Assembly: GCA_964520785.1 (NCBI GenBank)
Contig: CAZFQG010000088.1
Location: 1-24,739 of the forward strand
Length of the DNA stretch: 24,739 nucleotides
Reading direction: 5' to 3'
From: CAZFQG01 sp964520785
GTDB lineage: Bacteria > Planctomycetota > Planctomycetia > Pirellulales > Thermoguttaceae
Below the pieces are notes generated by a model. It saw nothing but the letters and a program-made list of their open reading frames with translations, had not been told where the DNA came from and did not search any database. Below are positions 1 to 7,696 of this stretch, piece by piece. The position numbers and the translations under genes are program-made. Position 1 is the first letter of the stretch; each line of letters starts with the position of its first letter.

Positions 1-23
1 ATAATGCTCCTCCCCGCCGGTGA

Positions 24-127
24 ACGGCTCGATCAGTGGTCGCCCGGGAGAGAAAAAAACGCTCGTCGGCTCCGTTGCCGAAAAGCAAATCCCCCACGGC
101 TCCAAAGTGGTCAATGTGGATTGAAAC
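24..127 (+). repeat. Degenerate direct repeat with a CRISPR-like 3' end
   Basis: Two related segments lie about 72 bases apart. The first, at 24-41, has ACGGCTC, four bases, then AGTGGTC. The second, at 96-112, has ACGGCTC, three bases, then AGTGGTC. The second copy runs on into GTGGATTGAAAC (116-127), the kind of 3' end seen in many type I CRISPR repeats. The segment 96-127 is 32 bases long, and the spacing suits a repeat-plus-spacer unit. The first copy does not keep the GTGGATTGAAAC end, so this is at best a decayed array end; chance is possible. No cas gene is visible. Confidence 0.3.
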
Positions 128-229
128 GCATTTCCTCCGAACCTACAATGAGAGAACCCGGTGTGGGGTGCCGTACGCCGTTTGCCATGTTTTTCCCAAT
201 GTAGCACCCTCAGGGCGGGAAGAGAATAT

Positions 230-973
230 ATGATTGATTTTAGCTCACTTTGTGACGATTTTTATATTAACACAAGTCTCTGCACGGAGATGCCCCTACC
301 TCGAAATCGGGAGACGATTCTGCATTTCTTCGAGCAGATCCGCAAGGCCTATCCGACGATGAGGAATTTCTTCCGCCGCGACCGGGGTGATTTCGTCCTG
401 GAGGAGGAGCGGGACATCGGCGCCTACCGGTGGTGTTCGATCGAGCCGCACCGGCTTTGCTCCGGGTTCTTCAACCCCTCGACGGTAGAGGAAGCCCGCC
501 GCCAGCACGAACTTGTCCTGGAAATGGCGCCGTACATCCTCTCGTTGAGTCCGCTCGACTGCGAGGCGCTCGACGTCCTCTACGGATTCGATTTCACCTT
601 CCGTGGTAACCAGAACGAACTCATCGCGGAAGCCCTCGGCCTCTCTCCCGGCATGGAGAGCGTTGCCCGGGTCCCGGGAGGTCGCGTGATCAACTTCGAG
701 CCGAACTTGACGCTCGCCATGGACGAGGAGTGCCGCCGGCAGTTCCGCCTCAGCATCGAGACCCGGACCAACGCGCACCAAATCCGCACCGGGGAGTTCC
801 CGGAAGATCAACTCAGTATCTACGCGACGCTCCGGCAGTACGGCAGTTTCTCCGCCGATGCCACGTTCGTCGACGAATCCCGTGCGTTGCACCAGGCCTG
901 CGAGGAGATTCTTCGCACGCTCGTCATCCCGAACATCCTCGATCCAGTCGCCAAGGCGATCGCCTGCAACTGA
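230..973 (+). CDS. Conserved-looking hypothetical protein
   Basis: This encodes 247 residues of soluble, acidic character with no signal peptide and no membrane segment. I do not recognise the family. The start at 230 is chosen because a GGGAAGAG ribosome-binding site sits 6-13 bases upstream; an upstream in-frame ATG at 161 has no such site and would add a poor, Cys/Arg-rich leader. Codon use is strongly GC-biased, as expected for a real gene here. The protein contains several Cys residues (for example in SSLCDDF, TSLCTEM and YRWCSIEP near the N-terminus) but no clear metal-binding CxxC pair. It ends 27 bases before dprA and on the same strand, so co-transcription with dprA is likely. Its function is unknown. 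Confidence 0.75.
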   Translation: MIDFSSLCDDFYINTSLCTEMPLPRNRETILHFFEQIRKAYPTMRNFFRRDRGDFVLEEERDIGAYRWCSIEPHRLCSGFFNPSTVEEARRQHELVLEMAPYILSLSPLDCEALDVLYGFDFTFRGNQNELIAEALGLSPGMESVARVPGGRVINFEPNLTLAMDEECRRQFRLSIETRTNAHQIRTGEFPEDQLSIYATLRQYGSFSADATFVDESRALHQACEEILRTLVIPNILDPVAKAIACN

Positions 974-1000
974 CCGCACAACAAAAGGGGGCTCGTCGTC

Positions 1001-2122
1001 ATGGAATCGAATCGCCCGCGCCGGTTGGAAGCGGCCCTTCGTCTGCATCTGACGCCCGGCATCGGTCCGCGGCTGCGGCAGGCGCTGCTGGAGCGGTTCG
1101 GCGACTGCGAGTCCGTCCTCCGTGCCGCGCCCGCCGAGCTTCGCGCCGTCGACGGAATCGGCCCAAAACTCGCCTCGAACATCGTCGACCGTGCCGCGGC
1201 CGCCGACGTCGACGGCCTCCTCGAACTCTGCCGCCAGACGAATATCTCCGTCATTCTCGACGAAGACGCCCACTATCCCCGCCCCCTACGCAATATCGTC
1301 GACCCGCCCCCAGTCTTGTATGCCTTCGGCCAGTGGCTCCCCCAAGACGCCGTCGCCGTCGGGATCGTCGGAACGCGCCATGCCACGCGTTACGGGCTGG
1401 AACAGGCCGCGCGGCTGGCCGCCGGCCTCGCCAGGGCCGGCGTCACCATCGTAAGCGGCCTGGCACGCGGAATCGACGCCGCGGCCCACAAAGGCGCGCT
1501 CGAAGCAGGCGGCCGGACCCTCGCCGTCCTCGGGTCCGGTCTGCTGAACCTCTACCCCCCGGAACACGCCGACTTGGCGCGCGAAGTCGTCGCCGCCGGG
1601 GCGATGCTCAGCGAACAACCCCCCAACGCCGAACCCTTCGCCGGCGCCTTCCCACAAAGAAACCGCGTCATCAGCGGGCTGTCGCTCGGCGTCATCGTCG
1701 TAGAAGCGGCCGAGCGGAGCGGCGCCCTCATCACCGCCCGGCTCGCGATGGAACAAGGCCGAGAAGTCTTCGCCGTGCCGGGACGCGTCAGCGACCGCAA
1801 CTCGCGCGGGTGCCACCGCCTGCTCCGCGACGGGGCGACCCTGGTCGAAAAGGTCGACGACGTCTTGGAACAGCTCGGCCCCCTCGTCGAACCGACCTCC
1901 ACCGAAGACGGGCGCGAAATCCGCCATCCGGCGGAACTGCGGCTCAACGAGACGGAACAGGCGGTCCTCCAGGCGATCGACTCCGACCCCACGTCCGTCG
2001 ACGCCATCGTCTCGCGTACCGCACTGCCGATCCATCAAGTATTGGCCACCCTCAGCGCTCTGGAAATCCGCCATCTCGTATCCCGATTAAGCGGCACCAC
2101 CGTCACCCGCCGCTTCGGATAA
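1001..2122 (+). CDS. dprA: DNA-processing protein DprA (Smf family)
   Basis: DprA loads RecA onto incoming single-stranded DNA during natural transformation and also occurs widely in bacteria not known to be competent. The 373-residue product has the full domain order. An N-terminal helix-hairpin-helix region (about 10-65) contains LTPGIGPRLRQ and VDGIGPKLAS. The central Rossmann-like core (about 85-290) contains GIVGTRHATRYG, SGLARGIDAAAHKGAL, LAVLGSGL, FPQRNRVISGLS and the segment ERSGALITARLAMEQGRE. A winged-helix C-terminal domain (about 310-370) is also present. The length is normal for the family. An AAAAGGGGG tract about 9-17 bases upstream supports the ATG at 1001. It follows the unknown gene at 230-973 by 27 bases. 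Confidence 0.95.
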   Translation: MESNRPRRLEAALRLHLTPGIGPRLRQALLERFGDCESVLRAAPAELRAVDGIGPKLASNIVDRAAAADVDGLLELCRQTNISVILDEDAHYPRPLRNIVDPPPVLYAFGQWLPQDAVAVGIVGTRHATRYGLEQAARLAAGLARAGVTIVSGLARGIDAAAHKGALEAGGRTLAVLGSGLLNLYPPEHADLAREVVAAGAMLSEQPPNAEPFAGAFPQRNRVISGLSLGVIVVEAAERSGALITARLAMEQGREVFAVPGRVSDRNSRGCHRLLRDGATLVEKVDDVLEQLGPLVEPTSTEDGREIRHPAELRLNETEQAVLQAIDSDPTSVDAIVSRTALPIHQVLATLSALEIRHLVSRLSGTTVTRRFG

Positions 2123-2139
2123 CCCCCCCCGATCCCGTC

Positions 2140-2160
2140 CGGGCAACCCTCGTGGTTGCT
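2140..2160 (+). repeat. Short palindromic repeat, copy 1 (CGGGCAACCCT family)
   Basis: CGGGCAACCCTCGTGGTTGC matches 18531-18550 at 19 of 20 positions. It can fold with arms GCAACC and GGTTGC. It lies 18 bases after the dprA stop, in the gap between convergent genes, and has no T-run, so it is not a classical terminator. The remaining gap up to 2276 shows nothing recognisable. Confidence 0.55.
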
Positions 2161-2276
2161 CCCCGGCCCTTGCACACCCCCACCCACCAACCACGAATCC
2201 AAGCTTTCCCCCCTTCGGAGAGTGGAACTTGCGGGGCTTTCAGGACTTGCGCCGGCGGCGGGTGTCGCGGTTCTGG

Positions 2277-2450
2277 CTACGGCGTGGCGCCGAGCAGGTC
2301 GAGGGCGCGTCGCTGTTGCTTGGTGGCCTGAGTGAGGAGGTAGAATTCGTCAGCCGAATCACCCGAGGGATTGCGAACGTGGACCCGATTCTTCGCCAGC
2401 GTAGCCGGATTGGCGAGGAGGGTTTGGAAGCTCTCCACCGATAAGCTCAT
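2277..2450 (-). CDS. Small hypothetical protein, 57 residues
   Basis: This short minus-strand frame runs from ATG at 2450 to TAG at 2277-2279. It begins MSLSVESFQTLLANPA, has a basic centre (AKNRVHVRNPSGDS) and ends TKQQRRALDLLGATP. Composition is balanced and codon choice is GC-biased, unlike the Arg/Pro-rich product of the opposite strand, so I believe it is translated. It looks soluble and partly helical. I do not recognise a family. No Shine-Dalgarno sequence is visible. It lies 64 bases downstream of the chimeric membrane ORF on the same strand and converges on dprA. It could be an independent small gene or the surviving tail of a larger one. Confidence 0.5.
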   Translation of the reverse strand: MSLSVESFQTLLANPATLAKNRVHVRNPSGDSADEFYLLTQATKQQRRALDLLGATP

Positions 2451-2514
2451 GATACTCGGCCGAGCAGACGCAACGGCCCCTCTCCGTCGCCAGATAGTGA
2501 TTTTGCGTCCGGCA

Positions 2515-2793
2515 CTATGGGTCCGGCAACTCCACCGTCTCTCCGCCGTCTTTCGTCAACAGGGCCTCCACGGTCTTTGCGTCCGTCTCGCCCGAAAGGG
2601 CCCGGACCGAGCCGTCGCAGAACAGGACGACCGCCAATCCCAGGATCAACCGCGGCCACGAAGTCGCGCGTCTCACGTGGGGCGTCCGGCGGACGATGTC
2701 GTGATATTCGTCGGAACAGACGAAGCGTGCCTGGACGCCGGCCAGGTACACCAGCGCCGTCGCCTGGAGAAACAGGACGATCAGGTTGAACAA
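2515..2793 (-). CDS. Small membrane protein fused to a DUF1559-like C-terminus
   Basis: The first half is paralogous to the ORF at 2864-3100: both have a hydrophobic helix, then YL-x-G, R-[FY]-VCS-x-EY, RRTP-x-V and TSW. Instead of a second membrane helix like that of the neighbour, the chain runs through LILGLAVVLFCDGSVRALS into an acidic tail ending GGETVELPDP. FCDGSVRALS plus such a tail is the usual C-terminus of DUF1559 proteins; compare MVYCDGSVRGLS in the gene at 18607-19572. The listed start is a TTG. The frame stays open up to 2874 and could encode another hydrophobic stretch (YGLISLVVGAVLFN), but without ATG or GTG. This may be a recombination product, a decaying gene, or a real small fusion. 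Confidence 0.5.
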   Translation of the reverse strand: MFNLIVLFLQATALVYLAGVQARFVCSDEYHDIVRRTPHVRRATSWPRLILGLAVVLFCDGSVRALSGETDAKTVEALLTKDGGETVELPDP

Positions 2794-2863
2794 AACCGCG
2801 CCGACGACGAGCGAGATCAGTCCGTAGACGGTCGCGACCTTCCGCGCCCGCGAGTCGAGCCTA

Positions 2864-3100
2864 CTATCCCAAGGTCACGGCCGTGGCGACGACGATGCAG
2901 AGTCCGATCAACACGGACAGCAGCACCAACAACAGCCATGAGGTCTCCTTGACACGTGGAGTGCGCCGGATGATCTCCGCATATTCCGCCGAACAAACGT
3001 AACGACCCTTTTCGCCTACCAGGTAGTAGAGGAAAAGGACCTGGATCAAGAGGGAGACCACGTTGAGTGAAGCTCGGCGTATCGCCGAGAACCACCCCAC
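2864..3100 (-). CDS. Small two-helix membrane protein
   Basis: A 78-residue product with a GTG start, or about 65 residues if translation begins at the GTG at 3061. A hydrophobic segment (VVSLLIQVLFLYYLVG) is followed by a short polar loop, GRYVCSAEYAEIIRRTPRV, then a second strong membrane segment (LLLVLLSVLIGLCIVVATAV). The loop motif is shared with the downstream ORF at 2515-2793, so the two are tandem paralogues. It lies 27 bases after purQ on the same strand. There is no recognised family, and start choice is uncertain because neither GTG has a clear ribosome-binding site. Both termini are short, so membrane topology cannot be fixed from sequence. Confidence 0.6.
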   Translation of the reverse strand: MGWFSAIRRASLNVVSLLIQVLFLYYLVGEKGRYVCSAEYAEIIRRTPRVKETSWLLLVLLSVLIGLCIVVATAVTLG

Positions 3101-3127
3101 ACACTTTCGCGGAGCAGGAGGCGCTTC

Positions 3128-3901
3128 TCAGGCAAAATACCCCACCGCATTGCGGAACACGGCCAGCCCGTCGCCTTCTTGCTTCGGCGCCTCCCGCGTC
3201 CATCGCGGATGGTGCGTCGGGTCGATGTGCCGTTCCGGGTGGGGCATCAGACCGAAGACGCGGCCGGTGGCGTCGCAGACGCCGGCGAGGTTCGCGACGG
3301 AACCGTTGGGATTGTCGGGGTAGGGGACGTCTCCGGCTTGTTTGTCGAGCCGGCGGTACTTGAGGACGGTTTGCCCGGCCGCTTCCAGTTCCGCGAAGAC
3401 CGTGTCGTTCTTGGTGACGAACTTCCCTTCCGCGTGGGCGATGGGGAGGTACATCGACTCGATGCCGCGGAGGAAGACGCACTTCTCGCCGTGCGTCGCC
3501 AGTTCAACCCAGCGGTCTTCGAACTTGCCGGAGTCGTTCCAGGTGAGCGTCGCCGCGGCACCGCCGTCGGACGTATTCGGCAGAAGGACGCCCGATTTGA
3601 TCAGGACCTGAAAACCGTTGCAGATGCCGAGGATCAGCTTGCCGGCTTCCTTGAACGCCTGCATTTGCTCGGCCAGGTGGTGCTGAATCTGGTTCGCCAG
3701 AATCCGCCCGGCCCCCACGTCGTCGCCGTAACTGAATCCGCCGGGGAGGCAGAGGATTTGAAACTTCTCGAAGAGCGACGGCGTCTCCAGAAGCCGGTTG
3801 ACGTGCAACAACTCGGTCGTGGCACCCGCCTGTTCGAAGGCGAAAGCCGTCTCGCGGTCGCAATTGGTACCGGGGGCGCGAAGGATTAAGACGTTTGGCA
3901 T
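3128..3901 (-). CDS. purQ: Phosphoribosylformylglycinamidine synthase, glutaminase subunit PurQ
   Basis: PurQ supplies ammonia from glutamine to the FGAM synthase complex (with PurL and PurS) in the fourth step of de novo purine synthesis, in the cytoplasm. The 257-residue product starts MPNVLILRAPGTNCD, the typical PurQ opening with an early GTNCD motif. The class I glutamine amidotransferase triad is visible: nucleophile Cys94 in LGICNGFQVL, and His221 and Glu223 in MPHPERH. PGGFSYGDD (about 53-61) is also characteristic. The frame is open further upstream, but those codons fall in a repeat-bearing gap, so ATG 3901 is preferred. Length fits stand-alone PurQ rather than the large fused PurL. 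It lies downstream of ileS on the same strand; purL and purS are not in the window. Confidence 0.95.
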   Translation of the reverse strand: MPNVLILRAPGTNCDRETAFAFEQAGATTELLHVNRLLETPSLFEKFQILCLPGGFSYGDDVGAGRILANQIQHHLAEQMQAFKEAGKLILGICNGFQVLIKSGVLLPNTSDGGAAATLTWNDSGKFEDRWVELATHGEKCVFLRGIESMYLPIAHAEGKFVTKNDTVFAELEAAGQTVLKYRRLDKQAGDVPYPDNPNGSVANLAGVCDATGRVFGLMPHPERHIDPTHHPRWTREAPKQEGDGLAVFRNAVGYFA

Positions 3902-3904
3902 GAT

Positions 3905-4050
3905 AATGGGTGCAAACACATCTACGGGGTCAGGCACGTTTTCGACAGGTGGCACGTCCCAGAGCCTCCGGCGATGGGCGTGGGAAAGTGCCGGCGTTTA
4001 TCCACGCGTGGGTGGACTCTGGGTCGGGCTCATGAACCACCCACCCTACG
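3905..4050. repeat. Intergenic gap between ileS and purQ carrying dispersed-repeat-like motifs
   Basis: This gap holds no credible gene. GGGGTCAGGCACG at 3926-3938 (minus strand CGTGCCTGACCCC) resembles a short motif I have seen scattered through gaps of many environmental bacterial genomes. An inverted pair GTGGGTGG (4008-4015) and CCACCCAC (4037-4044) can form an 8-bp stem with a 21-base loop. No T-run follows, so neither strand shows a classical terminator. Calling it a dispersed family is inference; no second copy of either motif was found in this window. Confidence 0.4.
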
Positions 4051-4057
4051 ATGAACT

Positions 4058-7000
4058 CTACGTTTTCATAACTCCAACCGTCAGCGTCACCGGAAATCCG
4101 GCGATCTTCAGTTCCACCGACTCGGCAGCGTCGACGGGGCGCATTCCCAGCGACTTCGCGAGGGTTTCCCTTTGGATGTAATCGCCAAAGGAGTCGACGG
4201 CCCGGTTCAATTCTTCCGACTCGGTCTCGATCCCCACCTCGATCCGGTCGGTGTAGTCGCAATTGAGCGCCTTGCGGCGATCCTGGATCGCCCGGACCAG
4301 TTCCCTGGCGTAACCTTCGGTGATGAGTTCCCCGGTCAGTTCGGTGGCCAGGACGACGACGCACGACTTACCCTGCGCGGCGGCCCAGCCCTCTTTCGCC
4401 TGCAGGCGAATCTGGATGTCCTCCTGGTCCAGTTCAAGCGGGCCGTCCGGCAGGTCGACGGTGATCCTTCCGTTCGCCTCCATTTCCGCCAACAGCGCGC
4501 CGCCGTCGGCTCCCAAGAGCCACTTCTTAAGCGCCGGAATCTGCTTTCCCAACTTGGGCCCGAGCCGCTTCAAATCCGGCAGGATCGTGTAGTCGATGTA
4601 CCGGTGGGCGTCTTCGGCGAAGGCGAACTCTTTGACGTTCAGCTCGTCGCGGATCAGGGCCGAGTGGGCCAGGAGCCAATCATCGTGCCGATGGTCCGCG
4701 ACGATCACCTCCACAGCCGAAAGGGGCTGCCGGACCTTGAGCTTCGCGTTGGTCCGCGCACTGCGCCCCAGCGAGATGATCTCCCGGGCCAGGGCCATCC
4801 GCTCGGAAAGATCGGCGTCCGCCAGGGTCGCGTCGCCGGTCGGGTAGTCGCACAGGTGAACGCTCTCGGCCGAACGGTCGCCGAACGGCCCCGTCACCAG
4901 GTTCAACCATAGTTCATCGGCCAAAAACGGCGTGAAGGGGGCGATCAGCTTCGCGGCGGTCACCAGACATTCATATAGCGTCCAGTAGGCGTCCGCCTTG
5001 TCCGTATTGTCCATCGCCTTGCCGCCTGCCCAAAACCGGTCGCGGCTGCTGCGGACGTACCAGTTGCTCAAGGCGTCGACGAACTCGTTGAGAGCCGCCG
5101 CCGCGCCGTAGTTGTCGTAGGCGTCCATCCGCTCGACCACCGCCGCGCACGTCCGGTGCAGTTCGCTCATCACCCACCGGTCCAGCTCGCTCCGCCGGAC
5201 CACCGGCCGGTAACCCTTCGCCTTCGCCAGCACCTCCGGCGTCACCCGCCCCACGTCGCCGGAAAGGGCGGCCGCCGGGTCGAAGTCGTCGATGTTGGCG
5301 TAGATGACGAAAAACCCGTAGCAGTTCCACAGTCGCAGGAGAAACTCCGGAATGCACTCCTTGATGGACCGTTCGCTGTAGCGGATGGACGTCCAGGGGG
5401 CCTGGTTCGAGAAGAAGTACCACCGCAGGGCGTCCGCCCCGTAGCGGTCGAAGATATCGTTCGGCTCGCGGTAGTTCCGCTTGCTCTTGGACATCTTCCC
5501 GACGATGCTCTTGTACTTCCGGCCGAGCGCCTCACGGGCGTCGTCCTCGCTGAGGAACATCCGTTTCCCGTCGTTGCTCTCCCACCACTCGGCCAGCATC
5601 AGCCCCAGCACGATGCAGTTCTTGAACGGATGGGGGAAGTCGACCGGCGGGTTGAGTTGGCGATTCTCTTCCCCGTTCGGTCCAAACAGGAGCGTGCTGA
5701 TCGCCACCTGGCTGTAGAACCAGCCGCGGGTCTGATCGAGCGCCTCGCTGATGAAGTCGGCCGGGAATTGCGATTCGAACTTCTCTTTCGAGCCGGGCGC
5801 GTTCGGATAACCCCACTGGGCGAACGGCATCGCGCCGGAGTCGAACCAGCAGTCGATCACCTCCGGAACGCGCCGCATCCGCGCGCCTTTCGCCTTGGGT
5901 GAATCATAGTTGATCGCGTCGATGTACGGCTTGTGGACCTTCAAGTCGTCCTTCAAGTCGGGATTGGCCGCCTTGGCCTTCTCCCAGACTTCCATCCCGG
6001 TGACGCCCGGTTTGGACAACAGCTCGTCGTAGTTGGCGACCGCCTCCTGGTAGCCGGTCTCCTCGCAGACCCAGACCGGCAAGGGCGTTCCCCAATACCG
6101 CTCGCGAGAGAGGGCCCAGTCGACGTTCGTTTCCAGGAAGTTCCCGAACCGCCCCTCCTTGATGTGTTCCGGCAGCCAGTTGATCTTCGCGTTGTTGGCG
6201 AGCATTTTGTCCCTGAAGGCGGTCGTCCGGATGAACCAGCTCTCTCGCGGGTACTGGATGAGCGGGTCCTGTTCCGCGCGCCAGCAGAACGGATAGTCGT
6301 GGAGGTATTGCTCGCGGTGGAAAAGGATCCCCCGCTCGCGCATATCGCGGCAAATGTCCGAATCGGCCTCCTTCACCCAGCGGCCCGTGTACCCGGGGGC
6401 TTCGTCCGTAAACGTCCCGTCCGGAGCGACGGCGCAGATCAGTTCCGGCCCTTGGCCGTCGACGAACCGGTCGTTCTCGGCAATGAGGACGTCGTAGTCC
6501 ACCTCGCCGAACGCCGGCGCCTGGTGGACGAGTCCCGTTCCGGAGTCGGTCGTGACGAAATCGGCCGGCACCACCCGCCACGCGATGTGCTGGATGCCCC
6601 CTTCCTTGAGCGTCCCGGTCGTGTCGCGGTCCTTGTTATGGTAGTAATCGAACGGCGGGATATACCGCATGCCGACGAGCGACTCGCCCGACATCGTCTT
6701 CTCGACGGTCGCCTCCTTCCCCACCTTGGCGGCGATCTCTTCGACGAGCGCCGAGGCGAGGATGTATTTTCGCGGTTCGTCCTCGAACGAGACGAGCGAG
6801 TATTCCAAGTCCGGCTTCACGGCGGCGAACTGGTTGCTCGGCAGCGTCCAAGGGGTCGTCGTCCAAACCAGCAACGCCGTGTCGGGGTCGTCGACCAGCG
6901 GAAATGCGACAAAGACGCTCGGGTCGGCCACCTCGCGGTAACCCTGGCCCACTTCACCGCTGGAAAGGGCCGTCCCCCCTTGTGCCCACCACCAGACGAT

Positions 7001-7531
7001 CTTGTGCCCTTGATAGAGCAGTCCCCGGTCGAACAGGTTCTTCAGCGCCCACCAGACGCTCTCGACGTAACTCTGATGGTACGTCACATAGGCTTCGTCC
7101 AGATGAATCCAGAATCCCAGCCGCTTCGTGAGCGTTTCCCACTCCTGCGTATAACGGAAGACGCTTTCGAGGCACTTGTGGATGAACGGTTCAACGCCGA
7201 ACGCTTCGATCTCCTCCTTGGAGTGAATGCCGATTTCCTTGCAGACCTCGACTTCCACCGGCAGCCCGTGCGTATCCCACCCCGCCTTTCGGGTGCAGAG
7301 ATACCCGCGCATCGTCTTGTACCGCGGAAACAGGTCCTTGATCGCCCTGGTTAGACAGTGTCCCGGGTGCGGCAGCCCGTTCGCCGTGGGCGGCCCTTCA
7401 TAGAACACAAACGACGGCGCCCCCTCACGGAGGGCCAGGGTTTTTTCGTAAATACCGCATTTTTCCCAAAACGCGCGGATTTCCGATTCTAACTCGGGAA
7501 AACTGACCGAACTATCGACGGGCCGGAACAT
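4058..7531 (-). CDS. ileS: Isoleucyl-tRNA synthetase (class I, eukaryote-like type)
   Basis: Charges tRNA-Ile with isoleucine in the cytoplasm. The 1157-residue product has the HIGH-type motif as HPGH at 55-58 within PPTANGLPHPGH, the editing-domain motif VWTTTPWTLPSN, DCWFDSGAMPFAQWG, LDQTRGWFYSQ and the KMSKS loop at about 679-683 (GKMSKSKRNY). A large anticodon-binding and C-terminal region follows. The overall pattern fits the longer eukaryote-like IleRS type, which is known to include mupirocin-tolerant enzymes; resistance here is only inference. At 177-186, where many relatives carry a CxxC zinc-knuckle segment, this protein reads KIVWWWAQGG, with both Cys absent. The start ATG at 7531 has no Shine-Dalgarno sequence. 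It ends in TAG at 4058-4060. Confidence 0.96.
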   Translation of the reverse strand: MFRPVDSSVSFPELESEIRAFWEKCGIYEKTLALREGAPSFVFYEGPPTANGLPHPGHCLTRAIKDLFPRYKTMRGYLCTRKAGWDTHGLPVEVEVCKEIGIHSKEEIEAFGVEPFIHKCLESVFRYTQEWETLTKRLGFWIHLDEAYVTYHQSYVESVWWALKNLFDRGLLYQGHKIVWWWAQGGTALSSGEVGQGYREVADPSVFVAFPLVDDPDTALLVWTTTPWTLPSNQFAAVKPDLEYSLVSFEDEPRKYILASALVEEIAAKVGKEATVEKTMSGESLVGMRYIPPFDYYHNKDRDTTGTLKEGGIQHIAWRVVPADFVTTDSGTGLVHQAPAFGEVDYDVLIAENDRFVDGQGPELICAVAPDGTFTDEAPGYTGRWVKEADSDICRDMRERGILFHREQYLHDYPFCWRAEQDPLIQYPRESWFIRTTAFRDKMLANNAKINWLPEHIKEGRFGNFLETNVDWALSRERYWGTPLPVWVCEETGYQEAVANYDELLSKPGVTGMEVWEKAKAANPDLKDDLKVHKPYIDAINYDSPKAKGARMRRVPEVIDCWFDSGAMPFAQWGYPNAPGSKEKFESQFPADFISEALDQTRGWFYSQVAISTLLFGPNGEENRQLNPPVDFPHPFKNCIVLGLMLAEWWESNDGKRMFLSEDDAREALGRKYKSIVGKMSKSKRNYREPNDIFDRYGADALRWYFFSNQAPWTSIRYSERSIKECIPEFLLRLWNCYGFFVIYANIDDFDPAAALSGDVGRVTPEVLAKAKGYRPVVRRSELDRWVMSELHRTCAAVVERMDAYDNYGAAAALNEFVDALSNWYVRSSRDRFWAGGKAMDNTDKADAYWTLYECLVTAAKLIAPFTPFLADELWLNLVTGPFGDRSAESVHLCDYPTGDATLADADLSERMALAREIISLGRSARTNAKLKVRQPLSAVEVIVADHRHDDWLLAHSALIRDELNVKEFAFAEDAHRYIDYTILPDLKRLGPKLGKQIPALKKWLLGADGGALLAEMEANGRITVDLPDGPLELDQEDIQIRLQAKEGWAAAQGKSCVVVLATELTGELITEGYARELVRAIQDRRKALNCDYTDRIEVGIETESEELNRAVDSFGDYIQRETLAKSLGMRPVDAAESVELKIAGFPVTLTVGVMKT

Positions 7532-7571
7532 GGTGGGGACAACTAGAAAATGACAAAATCGGGCTATTCAG

Positions 7572-7588
7572 TTCCCCCTCGGGGGGAA
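7572..7588 (-). promoter_or_regulatory. GC hairpin in the ileS leader
   Basis: TTCCCCC (7572-7578) and GGGGGAA (7582-7588) form a perfect 7-bp stem with a 3-base loop, about 41 bases upstream of the ileS start. It lies inside the predicted leader. It could affect translation or RNA stability, but nothing here resembles a T-box, so no specific mechanism is claimed. Confidence 0.35.
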
Positions 7589-7610
7589 GGTCCGTGTAAT
7601 GGAATCTTTT

Positions 7611-7639
7611 AGTATAGCAAACACCCCAAGAAACAAAAC
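7611..7639 (-). promoter_or_regulatory. Candidate sigma-70 promoter for ileS
   Basis: On the minus strand TATACT (7616-7611) matches the -10 consensus at five of six positions. A weak T-rich -35 (GTTTTG at 7639-7634) lies 17 bases upstream. The -35 overlaps the T-tract of the preceding terminator. Transcription would begin near 7604, giving a leader of about 73 bases. Confidence 0.35.
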
Positions 7640-7670
7640 AAGCCCCGAGATATCGCGACCTCGGGGCTTG
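7627..7670 (-). terminator. Rho-independent terminator upstream of ileS
   Basis: CAAGCCCCGAG (7639-7649) pairs perfectly with CTCGGGGCTTG (7660-7670) as an 11-bp stem with a 10-base loop. On the minus strand it is followed at once by TTTTGTTTCTT. No T-run follows on the plus strand, so it acts leftward. It would end a transcript arriving from the short ORF at 7697-7948 and isolate ileS. Confidence 0.8.
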
Positions 7671-7696
7671 AGGATTTCCAGGGTTGTACCTCCGCC

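Noticed and set aside
730..2331. A 533-codon plus-strand frame overlapping dprA
   Set aside because: The product is almost all Arg, Pro, Ala and Gly with no motifs, and it is a frame-shifted shadow of dprA, which has full family motifs.
5933..7354. A 473-codon plus-strand frame inside ileS
   Set aside because: It is antisense to the confirmed IleRS catalytic and editing regions and has no recognisable domain; long antisense frames are expected at high GC.
7572..7639. A T-box or other amino-acid riboswitch before ileS
   Set aside because: The leader is only about 73 bases, with a single short hairpin and no T-box consensus or antiterminator pair.
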